Below are positions 6,453 to 11,149 of a stretch of DNA of 11,149 bases, piece after piece. The DNA is from Pseudomonadota bacterium (GTDB lineage: Bacteria; Pseudomonadota; Alphaproteobacteria; Rhizobiales; Xanthobacteraceae). Position 1 is the stretch's first letter. Every line of letters starts with the position of its first letter. Under the pieces are notes generated by a model. The model did not search any database and was not told the origin of the DNA. It saw nothing but the letters and a program-made list of their open reading frames with translations. Location of the stretch: contig CAUJKG010000300.1 in assembly GCA_963205465.1 (NCBI GenBank), positions 1 through 11,149 of the forward strand. The letters run 5' to 3'. The position numbers and the translations under genes were made by a program.

Positions 6453-7460
6453 TTTCTTTCCTGCTTTCGTGCCCGGCATGGGCGTGCGCGGCGGCTGATA
6501 GTCGAGGAAGCTGCCTTTGCCCGCCGCCTTGGCCTGTTCGAGCGCTATATTCGCGTAAGCAATGACTTCGCCGCTGTTGCGCGCATAGCGCGGGGCCACG
6601 ACGCCTCCGGCCGTGACGGTAAATTTCAAGGCACCGGACGAAGTATCGAACGGTACTTCCCGCACCGCGTTCACGAAGCGATTGCCGGCGACAAAAAGAT
6701 CTTCCAGCGAGCATTCGTGCAGCACGATGCCGAATTTGTTGTCGGAGAAACGACCGATCAGATCCTTACCGCGCTTGTGGGTGCGCAGCCGCTCGGCGAT
6801 CGCGGCAATCACCTGATCGCCGACGCCATAGCCGTAAGCCTGGTTGCATTCGGCCAGACCATCGATCGCGGCAACGATAAAACCGAAATTCGTCTTGAAC
6901 TTCGTCGCGTTCTCGAATTCGTCGGCAATCGCTTGTGTCAGCACCGCGCGATTGAGGCCGCCGGTCAGGGGATCCGACTGCGAGAGCCGCGCCAGTTCCT
7001 GCTCGCGGCGATACCGCTCTGTGACATTGCGCACGATGCCATCGGCGCGTGCGGGTTTGCCGTCGAGACCTGCGAACCAGCGGCCGGAGTCTTCGATCCA
7101 GCAGACCTGCCCCGGCACGCTCTGCTTCAGCGCATAGCGGATTTCATAAGACACGCCCACGCCGGGATCCTTGCGCTGGTCGGCAAAGACCGCGTCGTAT
7201 CGCGTTTGCATGCTGTCCGGCGAAAGCAGGTGCGCATAAGCGCGCCCCGAGGAAATCTGCTCGATGGAAACCACGTTCAGCACTGTCAGCGCATTGCCGC
7301 TCCAGGCAATCGCATCGGCTTCGCAATCCCAGCTATAGGCCGCGTCGCCGCTGGCAAACAGCACCGAGGCTACGCGCTCCGGCGACAGGATCGGGATGAC
7401 CGCGGGCTTGTCTTCATCATGAATCGGCGACGGGCGCGGATTGCGCTTCGGCTGGGCCAC
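6441..7460 (-). CDS. PAS-GGDEF protein with degenerate cyclase signature
   Basis: The 339-residue protein has a PAS-like sensor region (about 35-150, ending GIVRNVTERYRREQELARLS) followed by a GGDEF fold (about 160-320) that opens with SQSDPLTGGLNR. The signature GG(D/E)EF is replaced by S239-D-N-K-F243, so the third-position acid that coordinates metal in active cyclases is asparagine and the next residue is lysine. D200 in AAIDGL, N206 and D215 are kept. It is therefore unlikely to make cyclic di-GMP; it may bind nucleotide or act as a structural or sensor domain. Related rhizobial proteins that I recall continue into an EAL domain; this one stops right after the GGDEF fold (GSFLDYQPPRTP) with a basic tail TKAGKKKAG. 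The start is GTG (7458-7460) with GGGGAGG upstream. There is no signal peptide or membrane segment, so it should be cytoplasmic. The stop lies in the shared terminator. Confidence 0.88.
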   Translation of the reverse strand: MAQPKRNPRPSPIHDEDKPAVIPILSPERVASVLFASGDAAYSWDCEADAIAWSGNALTVLNVVSIEQISSGRAYAHLLSPDSMQTRYDAVFADQRKDPGVGVSYEIRYALKQSVPGQVCWIEDSGRWFAGLDGKPARADGIVRNVTERYRREQELARLSQSDPLTGGLNRAVLTQAIADEFENATKFKTNFGFIVAAIDGLAECNQAYGYGVGDQVIAAIAERLRTHKRGKDLIGRFSDNKFGIVLHECSLEDLFVAGNRFVNAVREVPFDTSSGALKFTVTAGGVVAPRYARNSGEVIAYANIALEQAKAAGKGSFLDYQPPRTPMPGTKAGKKKAG

Positions 7461-7628
7461 TTCTGCCTCCCCGGTATTCTTTTGCCCGGAGCAATAGCGC
7501 GGCTCCGCTTAATTTGGGGTGACTGCAGATCGGCTTGATGGACGATCCTTAATGGAACGTTAGCGCTGGTGCGCCGCTTGCACTGAACCAGGTGCAGCGA
7601 AAAGCGTTGTGCCATCGAGAGACGAACC

Positions 7629-7892
7629 ATGAGCTTCGACGCGCAGAGCCAACGGAAACAAAGCGAATGCCGCGCGCTGGTCCCGCTCGAAGCGCCCGCA
7701 AAGCGCCATTCCAGCTCGCCGCGTGCCGACGCGCCGTTTCTCGTACAATTGTCTGCGAATGCGAAAGGCTTTGCACACTATCGCGCCAAGCGCCGCGAGC
7801 AGCCGGAAATCGGCGCGCGCGTTTACCGCAATACAATTGCCGAAGCGCTCGCTGCACAGCCGCAGGGCAGAAAACTCGATTACTGCGCGTAA
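7629..7892 (+). CDS. Small basic protein, rhizobial hypothetical
   Basis: An 87-residue product with a polar N-terminus rich in Q, R and S, then a more conserved-looking core APFLVQLSANAKGFAHYRAKRR (split 35-45 and 46-56) and an end EIGARVYRNTIAEAL (60-74). The pattern (an acidic or polar residue, then P-F-L-x-Q-L, a short run, a basic R-x-K-R-R cluster, then a tyrosine helix) resembles a small uncharacterised family I have seen in Rhizobiales, which is why I call it real. The ATG at 7629 has only a weak AGAG/GACGA ribosome site. No enzyme motif, signal peptide or membrane segment is visible. It is divergent from the GGDEF gene (168 bp) and overlaps the convergent membrane-protein gene by 13 bp. 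No function is assigned. Confidence 0.65.
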   Translation: MSFDAQSQRKQSECRALVPLEAPAKRHSSSPRADAPFLVQLSANAKGFAHYRAKRREQPEIGARVYRNTIAEALAAQPQGRKLDYCA

Positions 7893-8281
7893 GGATCGAC
7901 GGTGATGTCACGCCGCGACGTGCGCACCGCAACCGACCACCCGCCAAGCACATCGACCAGCGCGATGATCAGAAGAATGGCGAAGGTCGACGTGCCCGCT
8001 TCCGCCACCAGGAGAAACTCGACCAGTGCGCCGATGAAGATCAGCGTCGACAAGACATGATCGAAAATCGACCGCGCGGTGTTGCGTGCGGCCTTCAGCA
8101 CTTCGAAAAACAAGAGAAACAGCGCGAATGCGATCAGCAGATCGCTTGTCGAGATCGTCCATTCGACGCCGGAAGGCATGCGCAACGAGAACATGGCCGC
8201 AGTCCAGGACATGCCCGGCAGCAGGAAGGCGACCATGTTGTAGATGGCAAACGCAATCAGCAGCAGCGGAAAGGCGACCAT
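7880..8281 (-). CDS. Small four-helix membrane protein, unknown function
   Basis: A 133-residue inner-membrane protein with about four hydrophobic segments: 3-22 (AFPLLLIAFAIYNMVAFLLP), 45-62 (TSDLLIAFALFLLFFEVL), 74-93 (DHVLSTLIFIGALVEFLLVA) and 97-115 (TSTFAILLIIALVDVLGGW). A short basic loop (KAARNTAR) and a polar C-terminus (VRTSRRDITVDPYAQ) follow. It resembles an uncharacterised rhizobial membrane family; no transporter or enzyme signature is seen. ATG 8279-8281 has a modest GAAGAGA-like ribosome site. It lies 49 bp downstream of the rpmF stop on the same strand, so read-through from the mtgA-rpmF side is possible, and it converges on the small basic protein gene with a 13-bp overlap. 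Confidence 0.85.
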   Translation of the reverse strand: MVAFPLLLIAFAIYNMVAFLLPGMSWTAAMFSLRMPSGVEWTISTSDLLIAFALFLLFFEVLKAARNTARSIFDHVLSTLIFIGALVEFLLVAEAGTSTFAILLIIALVDVLGGWSVAVRTSRRDITVDPYAQ

Positions 8282-8326
8282 GATGGGATCTCTTCGGCGC
8301 GCGGCCCTGCGTAGCGATTTCTCGGC

Positions 8327-8512
8327 TTAGTTCTCGCTCTTCGCTTTCAGAACCTGACGGCCCTTATACATGCCGGTCTTCAGGTCCAGATGATGCGGAC
8401 GGCGAAGCTCGCCGGAATCCTTGTCCTCGACATAGGTCGGGGCTTTGAGCGCATCGGCAGAACGGCGCATGCCGCGGCGCGAGGGCGAGGTTTTTCGCTT
8501 GGGAACGGCCAT
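8327..8512 (-). CDS. rpmF: 50S ribosomal protein L32
   Basis: A small (61-residue) basic component of the large ribosomal subunit. The start MAVPKRKTSPSRRGMRRSAD and the HHLDLKTGMYKGRQVL ending are diagnostic of alphaproteobacterial L32. It has no cysteines, so it is the zinc-free form. ATG 8510-8512 is preceded by CGGAGACGAAG, a good ribosome site. The gene lies 158 bp downstream of mtgA on the same strand. A TATAAG hexamer in that gap could serve as a -10 box, but no convincing -35 accompanies it, so cotranscription with mtgA and an independent promoter both remain possible. Confidence 0.97.
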   Translation of the reverse strand: MAVPKRKTSPSRRGMRRSADALKAPTYVEDKDSGELRRPHHLDLKTGMYKGRQVLKAKSEN

Positions 8513-8670
8513 CTTCGTCTCCGAAAAATCGGCCCGCAGTCGGGGAGACGGGGCCTGAATATCTGTCTGGAAGCCCGGGCTTATAGAGGATTGATCCGCC
8601 TGCCGCTAGCGGGGACGCGCTTTTGGGCGATCCCGCTGCGGGTCGCCATTCCCTTCGATTGAAAACAACC

Positions 8671-9390
8671 TTAACGTCTTGAAATAACACATGAAATTGC
8701 AGCAGAGCCGTTGCTGAGCGAGATCCGCTGGCGCGCGCTGGCTGCCTTGCGAAGTTGCGGACCGGGGCGACGCGGGTCGCGGAGACGTGGATTCGGCAGC
8801 GCCCCGGCCAGCAATGCCGCTTCCGCCGTGGTCAGTTCGCTTGCGCTTTTTTTGAAGGCGCGCCGCGCTGCCGCCTCGACGCCGAACTCGCCATTGGGTC
8901 CCCACTCGGCGACGTTGAGATAAATCTCGATCATCCGCCGCTTCGACCAGATCGCGGTCATGTAATATGCGAGCGGAATTTCGAGCGCCTTGCGGACGAT
9001 CTGCCGCCCCGGCCAGAGAAAAAGATTCTTCGCAACCTGCATGGGAATGGTCGAAGCGCCACGCGCATCGCCATATTCCTCATAGTCCTCGATCACGCCC
9101 TGCAATTCGAGCCAGTCGACGCCACGATGCGTGCAAAAGCGCCCGTCCTCACCCGCGATGACGATGCCGACAAGCGCGGGAGAAATATCGGCGAGCGGGG
9201 TCCAGATCCGCTCGACCCGCTGGAACGTAACCCAGCGCCACAACATCAGCGTCGAAACCGGCGGCACCACCGCGTAAAGCGGCACGAGGGCGACGGGCAG
9301 AAGCAGCACGATCAAAATGACGTAGACGGCACGCCGCAACACGGAGGAACGCCGCTTCGGCTTTGAATTTTCCCGGCCTTCCTCGCTCAT
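8671..9390 (-). CDS. mtgA: Monofunctional biosynthetic peptidoglycan transglycosylase
   Basis: MtgA polymerises lipid II into glycan strands on the periplasmic face of the inner membrane. The 239-residue protein has a cytoplasmic basic start, one membrane anchor (about 20-41, AVYVILIVLLLPVALVPLYA) and a GT51 domain. Catalytic E81 sits in AGEDGRFCTHRGVDW, the second conserved glutamate E155 in KRRMIEIYLN, and the family blocks RGASTIPMQVAKNLFLWPGR (110-129), NVAEWGPNGEFGVEAAA and AALLAGALPNP are intact. There is no transpeptidase domain. I chose ATG 9388-9390 (MSEEGRENSKPKRR) because longer in-frame readings enter a perfect palindrome at 9404-9448. No Shine-Dalgarno is visible between the palindrome and this ATG, which is unusual. 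The gene is divergent from ispA, with rpmF downstream. Confidence 0.95.
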   Translation of the reverse strand: MSEEGRENSKPKRRSSVLRRAVYVILIVLLLPVALVPLYAVVPPVSTLMLWRWVTFQRVERIWTPLADISPALVGIVIAGEDGRFCTHRGVDWLELQGVIEDYEEYGDARGASTIPMQVAKNLFLWPGRQIVRKALEIPLAYYMTAIWSKRRMIEIYLNVAEWGPNGEFGVEAAARRAFKKSASELTTAEAALLAGALPNPRLRDPRRPGPQLRKAASARQRISLSNGSAAISCVISRR

Positions 9391-9403
9391 GCTGGCGGCA
9401 TTA

Positions 9404-9448
9404 AAGCATGATCCCGAAAAGTGCGAAGCGGTTTTCGGGATCATGCTT
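9404..9448. repeat. Perfect 17-bp-stem palindrome, dispersed rhizobial type
   Basis: AAGCATGATCCCGAAAA (9404-9420), an 11-nt loop GTGCGAAGCGG, then the exact reverse complement TTTTCGGGATCATGCTT (9432-9448). The core (CATGATC, then GAAAAGTG, then CGGTTTTCGG and GATCATG) matches an intergenic palindrome I recall from many Bradyrhizobium and related genomes. It lies in the 138-bp mtgA/ispA divergent region, 13 bp upstream of the mtgA ATG, and would form a strong hairpin in either transcript. No long T run follows, so it is not a standard terminator. The palindrome is directly visible; the family link is from memory. Confidence 0.88.
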
Positions 9449-9528
9449 GGACAAAAAGCCGCCATGTCCGGCCACCGCAAGCGCGCGGTTTGACGCCAGC
9501 GGCCCGGTGCGGCACCAAGCTAAAGATC

Positions 9529-10488
9529 ATGTCGGGTAACGCGAACAGAACAGCCAATCCCATGAACTCGTTCGAACGGCGTCTCGCGGAACAAGCATCG
9601 CATTGCGAACAGGTGCTCGAGGAAATTCTTTCCGCCTCGCCGCAGCCGGGCGAACGCGCGCGTCCGGCGCGACTGCTTGCCGCTATGCGTCATGCCGCAC
9701 TCGGCGGCGGCAAGCGTCTGCGCCCGATACTGGTCGTGGAATCTGCGGCTTTGTTCGGCGTATCCGCTGCAGCAAGCATGTTGGCGGGCGCTGCCTTCGA
9801 ACTGCTGCATTGCTATTCGCTGGTCCACGACGACCTGCCGGCGATGGACGATGACGATCTGCGGCGCGGCAAGCCTACCGTGCATAAAGCTTTCGACGAA
9901 GCGACCGCGATTCTAGCCGGTGATGCGTTGCAGACGCTCGCCTTCGACGTGCTTTCGCGCGAGGCGACGCATGACGATCCTGCCGTCCGCGCGTCGCTGG
10001 TGCGGTGTCTCGCCAGAGCAAGCGGCATCGGCGGCATGGCTGGCGGCCAGATGCTCGACCTCGAAGCGGAAGGGAGATTTTCAACGAACAACACTCCCGT
10101 TGCGCTGGATATCGGCGAGATCGAAACTTTGCAGCGCATGAAGACCGGCGCGCTGCTCGCCGCGTGCTGCGAAGCCGGCGCAATTCTCGGACGAGCGCCG
10201 GAAACTGAAAAGACCGCGATCATGCGCTATGCACGCGCGATCGGCTTTGCGTTTCAGCTCGCCGACGACATCCTCGATGTCGAAGGCGATGCGGCAGCAG
10301 TCGGCAAGGCAGTCGGAAAGGACGCCGCAAAGAACAAGGGCACGCTCGTCGCAGCAATCGGCGTTCCGGCGGCGCGAAAGCGGCTCGATCAACTCATCGA
10401 TGAAGCGAAAGACGCGCTCGCGCCATTCGGCGCGCGCGCGCAATGGCTCATCGCCTGCGCCGAATTCATCGCCGCGAGAAAATCGTGA
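9529..10488 (+). CDS. ispA: Short-chain polyprenyl diphosphate synthase (FPP/GGPP type)
   Basis: This enzyme chains isopentenyl diphosphate onto allylic primers to give farnesyl or geranylgeranyl diphosphate for quinones, hopanoids, carotenoids and lipid carriers. The 319-residue product has GGGKRLRP (59-66), the first aspartate-rich motif DDLPAMDDDD (101-110), the GMAGGQMLDLEAEG block (169-182), MKTGALL (204-210), and the second aspartate-rich motif FQLADDILD (242-250). The extra residues inside the first motif, and Tyr-Ser at -5/-4 (CYSLVHDD), fit a bacterial type II FPP/GGPP synthase; product length cannot be fixed from this. Start: ATG 9529 has a weak AAAGA; ATG 9562 (MNSFERRLAEQ) gives 308 residues and matches the usual family N-terminus equally well. 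A GTG at 9421 lies in the palindrome and is rejected. The stop overlaps the next gene (TGATG). Confidence 0.92.
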   Translation: MSGNANRTANPMNSFERRLAEQASHCEQVLEEILSASPQPGERARPARLLAAMRHAALGGGKRLRPILVVESAALFGVSAAASMLAGAAFELLHCYSLVHDDLPAMDDDDLRRGKPTVHKAFDEATAILAGDALQTLAFDVLSREATHDDPAVRASLVRCLARASGIGGMAGGQMLDLEAEGRFSTNNTPVALDIGEIETLQRMKTGALLAACCEAGAILGRAPETEKTAIMRYARAIGFAFQLADDILDVEGDAAAVGKAVGKDAAKNKGTLVAAIGVPAARKRLDQLIDEAKDALAPFGARAQWLIACAEFIAARKS

Positions 10489-11149
10489 TGACTAGGACGA
10501 AAACAACAAGCTCGGGGAATATGCTGCAAAGGCAGATAAACGTGCACGCGCGTATTCTCGTTGCGATTGCTGCAGGCATCCTGGTCTGGCTCGCCGCGCG
10601 TAACTTTCTCCCCGTAACCCGCCTGCTGCTCGCGTGGAATGCTTGCGTCTGGCTCTTTCTGGCACTCGTCCTGAAGATGATGGCCACAGCGACACTCGCC
10701 GATCTGCGCAAGCGCGCGAGCGTCGAGGAAGAAGGCCGCGTCGCAACCCTGATTCTGGTTACCATTGCCACTATCGCCGCCTTCGTCGCGCTCGGCTTCG
10801 AGCTTGCCGACGCCTTGCAAGCCAAAGCCGCCGATCAAGCCTTGCGCGTGACCATCGCTCTCGCGGCGATCTTCGGCTCCTGGCTCTTCGTGAATTTCGC
10901 CTTTGCGCTTCACTATGCCCACGAAGTCTATCGCACCAAGGAAAGCCAGAACGCCCTCGGCTTTCCGAACGAAAAAGAGCCCGACTATTGGGATTTTCTC
11001 TATTTCGCGACGGTGCTCGGCACGACCTTTCAGACCTCGGACGTGGAAATCCGCTCGCGCATCTTGCGACGAACCGCCATGGTGCAGGGCCTTGTTGCGT
11101 TTCTCTTCAACACCGCGATCATCGCGCTCACGGTAAGCGTCGCTTCAAA
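10488..11149 (+). CDS. DUF1345 membrane protein, 3'-truncated
   Basis: The reading frame starts at ATG 10488, sharing bases with the ispA stop (TGATG), and is still open at the window edge after 220 residues. Hydrophobic segments appear near 20-38 (HARILVAIAAGILVWLAAR), 47-64 (LLLAWNACVWLFLALVLK), 88-108 (TLILVTIATIAAFVALGF), 127-150 (IALAAIFGSWLFVNFAFALHY) and 200-218 (LVAFLFNTAIIALTVSVAS). The block ALGFPNEKEPDYWDFLYFAT followed by VLGTTFQTSDVEIRSRILRR is the signature of DUF1345 integral membrane proteins, whose function is unknown. Other family members end soon after this last helix, so only a few residues are probably missing. An ATG at 10521 is an alternative start. Coupling to ispA suggests shared expression, not necessarily shared function. 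Confidence 0.88.
   Translation, partial: MTRTKTTSSGNMLQRQINVHARILVAIAAGILVWLAARNFLPVTRLLLAWNACVWLFLALVLKMMATATLADLRKRASVEEEGRVATLILVTIATIAAFVALGFELADALQAKAADQALRVTIALAAIFGSWLFVNFAFALHYAHEVYRTKESQNALGFPNEKEPDYWDFLYFATVLGTTFQTSDVEIRSRILRRTAMVQGLVAFLFNTAIIALTVSVAS

Noticed and set aside
7487..7507. CGGAGC/GCTCCG inverted repeat upstream of the GGDEF gene
   Set aside because: A 6-bp stem with a 9-nt loop is common by chance in GC-rich sequence and has no supporting context.
6717..7538. Plus-strand open frame of 273 codons opposite the GGDEF gene
   Set aside because: Low-complexity composition typical of an antisense shadow; the minus strand has a recognisable PAS-GGDEF protein with a good ribosome site.
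8626..8647. GC-rich hairpin with one bulge between mtgA and rpmF as a terminator
   Set aside because: No T run on either side, so it cannot be called an intrinsic terminator; at most a weak structure in the mtgA-rpmF gap.
8755..9366. Plus-strand open frame of 203 codons opposite mtgA
   Set aside because: The minus-strand GT51 motifs are unambiguous and the plus-strand peptide is basic and featureless.
9421..9528. GTG 9421 as the start of the prenyl synthase
   Set aside because: It lies in the loop of the palindrome and adds 36 residues foreign to the family.
1..11149. Defence island, phage, IS element, CRISPR or tRNA content
   Set aside because: No transposase, integrase, nuclease, toxin, regularly spaced repeat array or cloverleaf was found. 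Genes are of housekeeping or conserved rhizobial type with uniform composition.

Overview
The window looks like ordinary core chromosome of an alphaproteobacterium in the Rhizobiales (Hyphomicrobiales), probably near the Bradyrhizobium/Afipia/Xanthobacteraceae group. The reasons are the high GC, the gene set (PhaR next to PhaA/PhaB, and MtgA, L32 and a short-chain prenyl synthase clustered together), several small hypothetical proteins of a rhizobial type, and two intergenic palindromes of kinds that I recall being dispersed in such genomes. The assignment comes from protein and repeat recognition only; no search was run. I saw no CRISPR array, tRNA, rRNA, insertion sequence, phage gene or toxin/defence cassette.

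Layout. (1) 1-2605: the end of metW (its start lies outside the window), converging on an unassigned SAM methyltransferase. This is followed by gloB (glyoxalase II) and a DUF985 cupin, coupled by an ATGA overlap. (2) 2577-6397: the polyhydroxybutyrate (PHB) locus. Leftward are phaA (thiolase), phbB (acetoacetyl-CoA reductase) and a tightly linked DMT-family exporter. Rightward, across a 223-bp divergent region, is phaR, the PHB-responsive repressor. The PHA synthase (phaC) is not in the window. (3) 6425-8281: a strong bidirectional terminator separates phaR from a PAS-GGDEF protein whose cyclase signature is destroyed. Two small convergent genes of unknown function follow. (4) 8327-11149: rpmF (L32) and mtgA leftward. 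Divergent from them is a farnesyl/geranylgeranyl diphosphate synthase gene whose stop overlaps the start of a DUF1345 membrane protein that runs off the right edge.

How the genes fit together. PhaA condenses acetyl-CoA, PhbB reduces the product to (R)-3-hydroxybutyryl-CoA, and PhaR is placed to sense polymer and repress from the shared upstream region. A sigma70-like promoter for phaA can be proposed there, with a TGC-rich possible operator inside it. IspA supplies prenyl diphosphate, which feeds lipid carriers among other products, and MtgA polymerises lipid II, so these two share a cell-envelope theme. MetW supports MetX in methionine synthesis.

I found no convincing new multi-gene system. 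The points most worth a second look are the degenerate GGDEF protein, the perfect 17-bp-stem palindrome just upstream of mtgA, the palindrome and decayed 34-bp repeat between phaA and phbB, and the possible PhaR operator.
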